Source: Candidatus Melainabacteria bacterium
GTDB lineage: Bacteria; Cyanobacteriota; Vampirovibrionia; Obscuribacterales; Obscuribacteraceae
DNA: 64,000 nucleotides
Direction: 5' to 3'
Assembly (NCBI GenBank): GCA_016212515.1
Contig: JACRFZ010000072.1
Coordinates: 1-64,000 of the forward strand
Both the position numbers and the translations under genes were made by a program. This document shows, piece by piece, positions 8,891-18,100 of the stretch; positions within the stretch are counted from its first letter, which is position 1; every line of letters starts with the position of its first letter. The notes below the pieces were generated by a model. The model was not told the origin of the DNA and ran no database searches. It saw nothing but the letters and a program-made list of their open reading frames with translations.

Positions 8891-9745
8891 ATGTCCAGCG
8901 AATCGGAAAAGAGCCAGGCCAAGAAAGCCGAGAAGAAAAGAGAGGCTCCCCCTCCTCCCAATGTAGCAGGCGGCATCATAGATAGCCACGCCCATGTAGT
9001 GGAAGAATTTTTCCAGGAAGAAAAGGGCGCCATCATCGACCGGGCCAGAAACCTGGGGGTGAAGCGCCTGGTCAATCCGGCCGTCACCCTCAAGGAGAGT
9101 GAACTGGCGGAACTAAAGAGGCTGACGGAAACCTACGACTTCATTTATGCCGGCTGCGGTCTGCACCCCCATGAGGCAAAAGATTGGACGGAAGATAGCG
9201 CCGATCTCATCAAAGAGCGGCTCAAACTGCCCAAGTATGTCGCCGTCGGTGAATGCGGTCTAGATTATTACTACAACAACAGTTCCCGGGAAGAACAAGT
9301 ACTGGCCTTCAGCGAGCAGATAAAACTGGCCCTACTCTTGAACAAACCCCTCATTGTTCATTGCCGGGATGCCTGGCAGGAAGCCTTTGATCTGATAAGT
9401 CTGCACGGCAAGGGTCAGGTCAGGGGAGTCTTCCATTGCTTCACCGGCGGTCCCGAGCACTTAGAGGCCATCAAGGCCCTGGACTTCTATGTCTCCTTTT
9501 CCGGCATAGTCACCTATAAAAATGCCGAGGGCATTCAAGAAGCCGCCAGACTGGTAAGCAACGACCGCTTCCTGGTGGAGACCGATTGCCCCTTTCTTTC
9601 CCCCCAAAAGGTTAGAGGAATAAGAAATGAACCCTCTTTTGTCTGGTGGACGGCAGAAAAATTATGCCAGTTGAGAAATACTGACATGGAGGAGATTAGC
9701 CAACTGGCCTCCGAGAATGCCACCAGGCTCTTTTCACTCAATTGA
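8891..9745 (+). CDS. TatD-family metal-dependent deoxyribonuclease
   Basis: A two-metal TIM-barrel hydrolase of the TatD family, whose known members are DNases or nucleic-acid quality-control enzymes. All metal ligands are visible: IDSHAHV, CGLHPHEAKDW, AVGECGLDYY, IVHCRDA, GVFHCFTGG and LVETDCPFLSP, ending with the family's RNEPSFV. The 284 residues include a Lys/Glu/Pro-rich N-terminal extension of about 30 residues that most TatD proteins lack. The gene is followed on the same strand by two kinase genes after a 53-base gap, so they may be co-transcribed. Confidence 0.93.
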   Translation: MSSESEKSQAKKAEKKREAPPPPNVAGGIIDSHAHVVEEFFQEEKGAIIDRARNLGVKRLVNPAVTLKESELAELKRLTETYDFIYAGCGLHPHEAKDWTEDSADLIKERLKLPKYVAVGECGLDYYYNNSSREEQVLAFSEQIKLALLLNKPLIVHCRDAWQEAFDLISLHGKGQVRGVFHCFTGGPEHLEAIKALDFYVSFSGIVTYKNAEGIQEAARLVSNDRFLVETDCPFLSPQKVRGIRNEPSFVWWTAEKLCQLRNTDMEEISQLASENATRLFSLN

Positions 9746-9761
9746 GTTTGCAGAGCGCAAA

Positions 9762-9806
9762 ATGAAAGACAGCGAACTGGACGACTTTACTAAATACAAT
9801 GACTAG
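9762..9806 (+). CDS. Possible 14-codon leader ORF overlapping the kinase start
   Basis: An ATG at 9762 opens a 14-codon frame (MKDSELDDFTKYND) whose stop overlaps the start of the following kinase gene in the arrangement ATGACTAG. No good ribosome-binding site precedes the kinase ATG itself, so translation might be coupled through this short frame. Support is only positional; it may be chance. Confidence 0.25.
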   Translation: MKDSELDDFTKYND

Positions 9807-12171
9807 ACGAAATGATCTCCTGGCACTGGAAGAAGAAGAAGTCCTTATAGAACTGGGCACCAACAAAGACCGCCTGGAGAAAAATTTCCTGCTCTTTCTT
9901 TTGCCCTTCTGGGCTATCTATGCGCCCATGGCGGCCGTGCATTCTATTTACGTGCCCTTTGCCCCCTTCCTGCTCACCCTCATTTCCCTGTCCTGCCTGG
10001 CATTTCTCTGTTTCCAACTAAACAACAAGATAGGCTTCGGCAAAGAAACCATTCAATTGCCGGGGGTGATGCCGCGGGTCATCAAATGCAGCGATGTCGA
10101 ATCAGTCTATATTGAAACAGGCAAACACGACAGCCTGGTTTTCTTCCTCAAAGATGAGGCCGTGCAAACAAGGCAAATGAGCAAGAGACAGAGCCTTTCT
10201 CTCAAGGGACTGACCGTAGAAGACGCCAGGCTGCTCTGGCATTGCCTCACCAAAAGCCTGGGGCAGGCAAGAATCGACTTTGCGGTGCGCCGCAGTCTCT
10301 ACCGCTGGGGTCATGGCCGAAGTCAGGTTACCGAGGGCAAAGGCTACGGAGAACTATTGGGTCGGGAAATAGCCAATCGAGACCTGGCTATCAGCCTGGA
10401 CTTGAGCCGTGTGCAGAAACCCGCCTCCTGGCTCGGCTATGTGGCGGGCACATGGAATGTTTTCCTGGTCAGTTGGGTCTGCCTCTGGGCCTTCTTACTG
10501 GCGGCCACCGTTCTCACTGCTTTGAATATCCATATTCTGGCAGTACTTTCTAAAGTCTTCTCCGGTCTGGGCTCCGCCCTTCAATCGCTGCTTATCATCT
10601 TTTGCCCCTCCCTGGCTCTCAACCTCTACAAGGTGGTGCAGATCACTTTCCTCACCCAGACCATATGGATGGTGGGAGCGGCCCTCATGGCACTCTTAGG
10701 CTTCCTGGTAGCCCGCTCCCTCTGGAAACTGGCCCAGGCACAGGACCAGATCTTCATCGACTATCTGGGCATCACCTCCCGCATTAAAACCCCCGGCGGC
10801 TACATGCCCGCTGCCTTCATCGCCTGGAAGAATCTGGCCAAGGTCACCCTCAAGCGCTCGGGGGCAAGCCGGGACGGGGTCTTGATATTCAGTCCTAAAC
10901 AGGAAGATAAGCTAAAAATAGAACTGCCCCTGGGCGCCCTCAATAACAACAAACTGCGAGCCGAACTAGAAGAAGCTATTCAGTGCTGGGGCGTCACCGC
11001 CGCTATCGGGTCGGAAGTACTGGAGGCGATTCGACCGGCAAAAAGCCGCAGTTTCACCGATCTGTGGATAAACTCTCTCAGTCAGGCGCCGACCCTAGCC
11101 GATCTGACACCGCTTTCGCCCGGTGACAGCCTGGAGCCCGAGCCCTATGTGGTAGAAAAATTTCTGGGCGCCGGCGGCGAAGGCGTCACTTACCTGGTGG
11201 AAGACCGGCAGACAAAGAACAAAATGGTCTTGAAGGAAGTCATCTTGCCTTCCCATGCCGGACAGGTGATGAAAGAGCGCAGCCTAAGAAACTTCCAGAA
11301 TCAAGCCCGTCTGCTCAGTCAGATTGACCATGAGGGCATCGCCCGCCTGAAGGAACATTTTGTCAGACAAGGCCGCGCCTACCTGGTGCTGGAGTACATC
11401 GAAGGAGAGAGTCTGGCCCAACTGGTGGATGCAAATGGACCCCTCTCCGCCCGCCGAACAGCGGAGCTGGCTCTTGCCATGGCCGGCATTCTTGAACATC
11501 TGCACAGCCTCAAACCGCCCGTACTACACCGAGACTTCACACCCCACAATCTGATTATCGAACCAGGCGGCAAATTGAAATTGATTGATTTCGGCGTCGC
11601 CCTGGAAGACAAAGATCTAATCAATCAAGAGAAAGCCTCCATGGTAGGCAAGCAAAGCTATATGCCCCTGGAGCAGATCCGAGGTAAAGGCTGCACCGCC
11701 AGTGATATCTATGCCTTCGGCTGCTGTCTCTACTTTATGCTTTCCGGCTCAGACCCAGAGCCCCTCAAAAGCGCAGTTCTGCCCTCGAATGGCGACGGGT
11801 CAAAGAAGAGAAACCTTATTGAAAAACTGGGGCAAATCATTGAAATATGCACCCGCCAAAAGGTAGCAGATCGCTTCCAGACTGCCGCAGAGATAAGAGC
11901 ATTACTTGAGGAGGCTCTCAAAGAAGATGAACAGGACAATCTGTCTGTCACTATTAGCACCTCTACCCTGGAAGCTGACGAAAGCCGCACAGAAGCGTCG
12001 CTTTTCAGCAAAATAAAGCTGGTTGTAGTAAATTCCTCCTGCGATGAAGAGAAAAAGCTAAGCGGGCAAGAGCCTGACAAGAATGCTAAGAAGGCTGCTA
12101 AGAAAGAGCCAAAGAAAGATAGCAAGGACGGCAGGAAAGGCAAGAAGGGGAGAAAGAACAAGAGGGCATGA
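9799..12171 (+). CDS. Membrane-anchored Ser/Thr protein kinase A
   Basis: 790 residues. The N-terminal half carries about four hydrophobic segments (about 29-73, 215-245 and 285-305), and the C-terminal half is a Hanks-type kinase (about 447-707). Glycine loop GAGGEGVTY, lysine MVLKEV, catalytic loop LHRDFTPHN and DFG (LIDFGVA) are all present, so it is probably active. Two oddities: Thr replaces the usual Lys in HRDLKPxN, and the APE motif reads PLE (SYMPLEQ). The tail (about 760-790) is almost pure Lys/Gly/Asp. Its stop overlaps the start of kinase B by four bases (ATGA), so the two are translationally coupled and probably act together. Substrate unknown. Confidence 0.9.
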   Translation: MTRRNDLLALEEEEVLIELGTNKDRLEKNFLLFLLPFWAIYAPMAAVHSIYVPFAPFLLTLISLSCLAFLCFQLNNKIGFGKETIQLPGVMPRVIKCSDVESVYIETGKHDSLVFFLKDEAVQTRQMSKRQSLSLKGLTVEDARLLWHCLTKSLGQARIDFAVRRSLYRWGHGRSQVTEGKGYGELLGREIANRDLAISLDLSRVQKPASWLGYVAGTWNVFLVSWVCLWAFLLAATVLTALNIHILAVLSKVFSGLGSALQSLLIIFCPSLALNLYKVVQITFLTQTIWMVGAALMALLGFLVARSLWKLAQAQDQIFIDYLGITSRIKTPGGYMPAAFIAWKNLAKVTLKRSGASRDGVLIFSPKQEDKLKIELPLGALNNNKLRAELEEAIQCWGVTAAIGSEVLEAIRPAKSRSFTDLWINSLSQAPTLADLTPLSPGDSLEPEPYVVEKFLGAGGEGVTYLVEDRQTKNKMVLKEVILPSHAGQVMKERSLRNFQNQARLLSQIDHEGIARLKEHFVRQGRAYLVLEYIEGESLAQLVDANGPLSARRTAELALAMAGILEHLHSLKPPVLHRDFTPHNLIIEPGGKLKLIDFGVALEDKDLINQEKASMVGKQSYMPLEQIRGKGCTASDIYAFGCCLYFMLSGSDPEPLKSAVLPSNGDGSKKRNLIEKLGQIIEICTRQKVADRFQTAAEIRALLEEALKEDEQDNLSVTISTSTLEADESRTEASLFSKIKLVVVNSSCDEEKKLSGQEPDKNAKKAAKKEPKKDSKDGRKGKKGRKNKRA

Positions 12172-13613
12172 GCGTCTCCCAGAGTCTCAAATACAAAAGC
12201 CGACAAAACCAGGTTGGCTACTGGTGCGGAGTGCTCCTCTTTCCGCTCTGGGGCGTGGTCATGCCGGCACTCTTTATCATCAATCTCTGCTCGGCCGTGG
12301 TACTTCTGGTAAGCAGCCCGGCTACATCCCTGATTCCTTTCGGAGCCGGCTTCTACTGTGCCGCCGCCTTTCTTCTGGGAGCCATCTTCACCGGTGTCAT
12401 GAAAGACAATGAGATTCTCATCGACAACTCAGGCATAGCCTTTCCCTTTCTGCTCAGCCTCAAGCACAAACGCAGGCGTTATTTACCCTGGGCCGATGTA
12501 GAGGCGGTGCTGGTTGAAACCGATGGGCAAGCAAGTGCCGCAGGGCAAAAGCAGAAGGTGGTAATTAAATCTGCCGACGGCGAAATCGATCTCGCCCTGG
12601 CCAACTTCAAAAACATGGACAGAGAGCAACTGCTCATCTCCCTCTCGCTCTTTGCACCGGAAACTGCCGTGGACAATTCCCTGCTTTCAGCCCGCGACGC
12701 CCTCGGGCAAGAGAAAGAGGATGGAGAAGCAGGAGCGAACCTGCATCTACCAAGCTTTACCAGCATCTGGGAAGAGGAGTTGGTGAGCCGGTTCTCGTCC
12801 ACAGCCTATGTGCCCCTCTATCCAGGGCAAAGCATAAACGACGGTCGCTATACGGTCATACGACAACTCAACCTGGGCGGTTGGTCGGCTGTTTATCTTT
12901 GCCAGGAAGCCGGCAACAAACTCGTGGTGGCAAAGGAATCAGTGATTCCGGTGACAGCAGGAGCGAGAGAGGAACTGAAAGAAAAAGCCGTCAGTATGTT
13001 CACCAGAGAAGCGCAGCTACTTTTGCGAATCCAGCATCCAAACATAGTAAAGGTCTTCGATCATTTCGTAGATAACGAGAGACAGTACATCATTTTAGAA
13101 AATCTCACCGGCGAAAATCTGCGCAAACATGTGCAGCTTCTTGGCCGCCGCCATGAACTGGACGTCATCGACTACGCCTTCACTCTGGCAAGAATTCTCC
13201 AGTACCTGCACGGTCTTGAACCGCCCCTGGTGCATAGAGATCTGACACCGGACAATATCATTCTCGATAACGAAGAAAAATTACACCTCATCGACTTCGG
13301 CGCCGCCAACGAACTAATCGGCACCGCCACCGGCACCATGGTCGGCAAGCAATGTTATATGGCACCGGAACAGTTCAAAGGCAAGGCCACCACCAGAAGC
13401 GATCTCTACAGCCTGGGAGCCACTCTGGCTTTCCTCCTCACAGGTAAGGATCCGCTACCGATGAATCCTGTAGATATCAATTCCGAAAACAGCGACTTCC
13501 AAATTAGACCGTCGCTCAACCAGCTAGTGCTCACCCTCACCGACCTCGACGAAAGCAAACGCGGCACCGCCGCCCAGGTCATTCAGACTTTGCAGTCAAT
13601 ATCGAGGGAGTAA
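12168..13613 (+). CDS. Membrane-anchored Ser/Thr protein kinase B
   Basis: 481 residues, a shorter paralogue of kinase A: two hydrophobic segments in the first 80 residues, a cytosolic linker, then a Hanks-type kinase (about 225-475). Visible are a divergent glycine loop (NLGGWSAVY, missing the third Gly), the lysine in VVAKES, the catalytic loop VHRDLTPDN, DFG (LIDFGAA) and a normal CYMAPEQ. As in kinase A, Thr replaces Lys in the catalytic loop. It overlaps kinase A by four bases and ends four bases before the convergent kinase C gene. A hetero-oligomeric pair with kinase A is plausible but unproven. Confidence 0.9.
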   Translation: MSVSQSLKYKSRQNQVGYWCGVLLFPLWGVVMPALFIINLCSAVVLLVSSPATSLIPFGAGFYCAAAFLLGAIFTGVMKDNEILIDNSGIAFPFLLSLKHKRRRYLPWADVEAVLVETDGQASAAGQKQKVVIKSADGEIDLALANFKNMDREQLLISLSLFAPETAVDNSLLSARDALGQEKEDGEAGANLHLPSFTSIWEEELVSRFSSTAYVPLYPGQSINDGRYTVIRQLNLGGWSAVYLCQEAGNKLVVAKESVIPVTAGAREELKEKAVSMFTREAQLLLRIQHPNIVKVFDHFVDNERQYIILENLTGENLRKHVQLLGRRHELDVIDYAFTLARILQYLHGLEPPLVHRDLTPDNIILDNEEKLHLIDFGAANELIGTATGTMVGKQCYMAPEQFKGKATTRSDLYSLGATLAFLLTGKDPLPMNPVDINSENSDFQIRPSLNQLVLTLTDLDESKRGTAAQVIQTLQSISRE

Positions 13614-13617
13614 CTAT

Positions 13618-15156
13618 TCAGCGCACCCGCCATGAGAAACGCCTGAGCAATTGCTGGGCTTGTGAATAAGCGTTGGCTTTGGGACTGACACGCTTGAGCA
13701 GTTCTACAGCGCGGGCGTACTGACCGGCTTTTCCATAGGAAAGAGCCATCTGTACATAAGCATCGTTGAGGGTCTGATCATATTCCGATGAGAGCTTACG
13801 ATCTTTCTGCAGCCGCTCAAGAATGGCCACGCCTTCCTCACAGCGACCTTTAGAAATAAGACTACAGGCGTTTTTAGCTTCTTCCTGCAACATATAATTC
13901 TGAGCGAAATGATTGCCGCCCACTATCAAAATCAGACCCAGCACGATTGCCCTACCAATCATCCAGACACGGCTTTCCTTCTTCTTTTTCTTCTTCTTGG
14001 AAGCAGGAAGAGGCTCGGCAGGAAAATCCAGAAGACCCGGATGGGTAAGAGCTGAATAACTATCGGATGTTTCCAGGTTGGGCATGCTGTCATCACGGCC
14101 GGGATTGAAGGTGAGATTGCCCTTGCCCTGAAAGGGAATCCAATTTTCCGGCGGCTTGACGGTAACGGTTTTCTGCCTGCCACGACAGGAGGCTTGAATA
14201 TCTTCCCAGAGTTCTTCGGCACTTTGCTGCCTCTCGTTGGGATTTTTAGCCATGGCTTTCATGATAGTTTCATTCAGCTCGGGCGGAAAGGTCACCTCGG
14301 GCTGCACAGCGCCCAGGGAAGGGGCTTGATTATTGACGTGCATGAGCATGAGAGCCATGAGGTCGTCGGCAGAAAAAGGACGCTTGCCGGTGAGAGTCTC
14401 AAAGAAGACGACGCCCATGGAATAGATGTCGGTACGATAGTCGACATCGACGCCGCGGCACTGCTCCGGGCTCATATAGGCAGGTGAGCCGCAGACCTTG
14501 CCTTCCAGGGTGAGGGACGCGGAAGAGGCACCAGAGTCGCTCCACATTTTGGCGACACCGAAATCCAGCACTCTTATGGCATTTTTCTTGATCAAATCAA
14601 GACTGTTCAGATCACCCTTTATATCAACATCTTCAAGCACGATGTTTTCCGGCTTCAGGTCTCGGTGAATAACCCTGCTTCTGTGCGCTTCTCCAATGGC
14701 CGCACAAACCTGTTCAAAAAGCGGCAGAGCTTGTTTCAGCTCCAGATAACCACGTTTTCGCACCACATCGGCAAGGGTGACGCCTTTCAGTAATTCGGTA
14801 ACGATATAAGGCTGCCCTTGATCCATGACCCCGAAGTCATAGAGACGAATTATATTGGGATGGGAAAGTCGGCTGACGGCGCGGGCTTCTCGGTGAAAGC
14901 GCTTGACCGAATCGGAGTTGGTGCCGAGGAAATGATGGAGCAGTTTGACGGCCATCTCTCTGCCGGTGGACTCTTGAATGGCCTTGTAGACCATGCCCAT
15001 ACTGCCCTTACCAACCGGGCAGAGAATGCGATATTTCTCACCTAAGACCTTGCCGATAATCGGATCATCAGGCACGTTAACAAGCTTGGAGCCGTCTTCA
15101 GGACACTCGCTAAAATCTCCCTGGAAGTGTGTATTGCACTCAAGGCACAACTTCAT
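13618..15156 (-). CDS. Ser/Thr protein kinase C with N-terminal Cys cluster and C-terminal membrane/TPR module
   Basis: 512 residues in four parts. A putative zinc knuckle comes first (C4, C7, C18 in the pattern CX2CX10CPxDG). The kinase (about 43-300) has GKGSMGMVY, VKLLHH, IHRDLKPEN, VLDFGVAK and YMSPEQC, all canonical. A Lys-rich linker leads to one membrane segment (about 398-418, GRAIVLGLILIVGGNHF). A C-terminal helical-repeat domain (about 425-512) should lie outside the cytosol. That last domain resembles the C-terminus of the overlapping upstream protein. The gene starts inside the stop of that protein (ATGA overlap), so they are coupled. A receptor-like kinase is likely; its ligand is unknown. 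Confidence 0.93.
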   Translation of the reverse strand: MKLCLECNTHFQGDFSECPEDGSKLVNVPDDPIIGKVLGEKYRILCPVGKGSMGMVYKAIQESTGREMAVKLLHHFLGTNSDSVKRFHREARAVSRLSHPNIIRLYDFGVMDQGQPYIVTELLKGVTLADVVRKRGYLELKQALPLFEQVCAAIGEAHRSRVIHRDLKPENIVLEDVDIKGDLNSLDLIKKNAIRVLDFGVAKMWSDSGASSASLTLEGKVCGSPAYMSPEQCRGVDVDYRTDIYSMGVVFFETLTGKRPFSADDLMALMLMHVNNQAPSLGAVQPEVTFPPELNETIMKAMAKNPNERQQSAEELWEDIQASCRGRQKTVTVKPPENWIPFQGKGNLTFNPGRDDSMPNLETSDSYSALTHPGLLDFPAEPLPASKKKKKKKESRVWMIGRAIVLGLILIVGGNHFAQNYMLQEEAKNACSLISKGRCEEGVAILERLQKDRKLSSEYDQTLNDAYVQMALSYGKAGQYARAVELLKRVSPKANAYSQAQQLLRRFSWRVR

Positions 15157-18100
15157 TGAGGGTTTTTCCTGACCTTTTTCTTGAGTTTACGAAGAAGCTT
15201 CTGGGCGTCTTTGTATTTCTTGGACTTACTGGGAATTTTCTCCAGAAGCTTGACCGCTTCCTGACTGTCATTACCATCCTGGGACAATTCGCCAGCCAGG
15301 CTGAAATAGACCCCGTTCAGTTTCTCCAGTTCGGCGGCGCTCAACTTGGAGCTCTTCTGCTTGGCTTCAAGCATTTCTCTAGCCTTGTCGAATTCACCGT
15401 TCTTAATGTGCTCATCCACCGAAACTTTAGGCGAGGGCTTTTCAGGAGTAGTATCAATCTTGATAATGCCCTGCTGATAGGCGTAGAAGCCACCACCTGC
15501 CACCGCTCCCAGTATCACCAGCACGCTCAAGATAAGAACGGCCGGATGGATGCCTGGTTGGCCGCCACGAGCCCGTGACTTTTTGGTGCTTGGTTCTTTA
15601 CCGCGTTGATTGGTCTTCTGGTTGGTCTTAACGTTGCGGAATTGCTGCATCTCCTCAAGGGAGACCGGTTCGGGCATGGGTGCCGGCGGACGCACACCGG
15701 AATCGGAAGGCAGGCCCTGACCGATGCGGTTCTGACCGAGAAGGCGATTGACCAGTTCACTCTTATCATCTTCAAATCCGGCGCCGGGAGGAGGCGCAAC
15801 ATTACCGGGCATGGAACTGAGCGAGCTGGAAGAACTGCCGGGAGCACCGTATCCGCCATAACTATCACCCCCCATGCCGGGGGACTGCCCCGGAGGCATA
15901 GTGGCAGGCATGTTGTAAGCCGAGCTGGCCGGCTGTGCCCGTTGACCGCTATAGGTGGCGGATGGGGGCTTGCTCTGCTCTTCCAATTTACGGTTCAAGG
16001 CAGCGATACGCGCACTGACGGCATCGGTGGAAATGGGAGCCTGCGGGACTGCTTCCGGCCCGCGATTGAAACTGGGCTGATTGGTCATGGAACTGCTGGG
16101 TCCTGAGAAGGGAGATGTATAGTTGCTGGGAGCGGCTTCCCCTTCCAGGGCTTCCATTTGACGGCTCACTTTGCCCTGGGGCTTGTTGATCATCTCCGCC
16201 AGCTTGGAAGCGGAATCAGTGGGGCGCTTCGGCTCCTCCGGTACTTTATCGGGCGCTTTGGAAGCGACTTCCAACAGGCGGGAGAGGGCGTCGACTTTAG
16301 ATTGAGTCAGGGTCATGGGATCAGCTTCCATGGTGCTTTCGGAAGCTGCCACAATCTTCTCTTCCAACTTTTCTTCGGCACTGCCGGCGCCACTGAAGGC
16401 CATGGCAGCCATACCCAATCCCATACCAGCGCCGGCGGCGGCAGCCACACCCAAACCGGATCCAGCTCCGGCTCCGGCATCCTCGCCGTCTCCGGCCAGG
16501 AGTTTGTCCAGCGCATCAGCTACGGCATCCCCGAGGGTAGAACCCTCGTCGCTGTCTTCTTCGCCTCTCGCCTTAGCTTCTTCTTTCTTACGTGCTTCCG
16601 CCAGTTTTTCCGAGATGGGACGATCGTCAAAGCCTTCATAATCGAAGCCTTTCTTCTCCAAAACCGGTTCCGGCTGAACTTCTGAGGAGGAGGCAGCGGC
16701 GGCGGCAGCAGCAGCCATTTCCTGCGCTCTTGCCTCTTCCTCCTGTTTTTTCTTCTCGGCTTCCTTCTTAGCCTGCTTTTCTTTCTTGAGGAGGCTCTTC
16801 AGCTCATCCAGAGAAACTTCCTTGTCGTCCACCCGCGGTGCTTCCAGCTCCGCTAGAATGCGTGCCACTTCCGCTTGCTCCTGATTGGCGACCGGCGCTT
16901 CCGGCGCCGCTGAAGCAGCAGCCTCCACCGGCTCGGGAGCAGGTGCGGGCTTTGACTCTTCCTTGGACTTATTGAGCCCTTCCAGAAGCTTGCTGATCAC
17001 CAGCGACTTGGGCTTCTCTTCGTTGAAAGAGGCATCACCAGCAGCAAGGTCGGAGAGACTTGGCTGCGAAGGCTCCATAGAACCATAACCCTGGGGGTTG
17101 TCCTGCCAATTGCTATTGAGTTCGCCGGCATATTCGTTACCGGGGTCAAGCACGTCTTCAACGCTCTGAGCGTAACTTCCCTGTGCGGTCTGACTGAGAC
17201 CGTCATCAAGGGAACCACCCGCTTCGGATTGCGACTCAAAAGCAGAGTTGCCGGACTGAAAGCCGTCACGATAATCTTGCCCGGTGGTGACGATCTCATT
17301 GCTAAAGAGAGCGGAAAAACTAGGGGCATCCTTACTTTCATTCAACCGAATCGGTTCACTGGATGAAACTTCCGGCTCGTCGAAATCTGCCTCTTCAGTT
17401 TGTCTGTCAGGAGCGAAATGAGTGGTTTGCTGACCGGTCGGGGTCATCAAATGAGCCAGCGCCGACGGTTTCTCATCATCACCCTCGGGCTTGGAGCCAA
17501 GCAAGCTACCAAAACCAAGAGGCTTGGCGGAAGCGTCGGTGACATCACCGTAGTAGTTGAATTTATCAGGTTGAGGTTCTTCGAGATTGCTCTCCAAGAC
17601 CGCCTCGTCCACACCGCCTTCGGCAAGGGCCTTGGCCTCTTCCATAAAGGCTCTGGCCAGGGCATCTTTATCGGGAGCATCCGCTTCCTTTGCTTCATCG
17701 TCAAACAGGGACGAAAGGCTCTTTTGCGGTCCAAGGCGAGAGTGAGAAGCACGCGCTTGCTCCTTGGGTTCAACTTGCATGGCTTCCTGCCGGAAAGCTT
17801 CAGCCAGATCAACCGCTACCGGTGAAGGAGTGGGTGTGGGAGCCGGTTCTGGTGCTGGAGTCGGAGCGGGAGCTGGTGCTGGTGCCGGTGTCGGTTCTGG
17901 TGCTGGCGCAGGAGCGGGAGCGGGAGCGGGAGCTGGTGCTGGCGCAGGTGCGGGAGCTGGTGCCGGTGCTGGCGCCGGTGCGGGAGCTGGTGCTGGCGCC
18001 GGTGCGGGAGCTGGTGCCGGTGCGGGTGCCGGTGTCGGTGCTGGCGCCGGTGGTGGCGCTGACGCTTTAGCCTGAGCCGGAGATGATGAAGCACCTTGGG

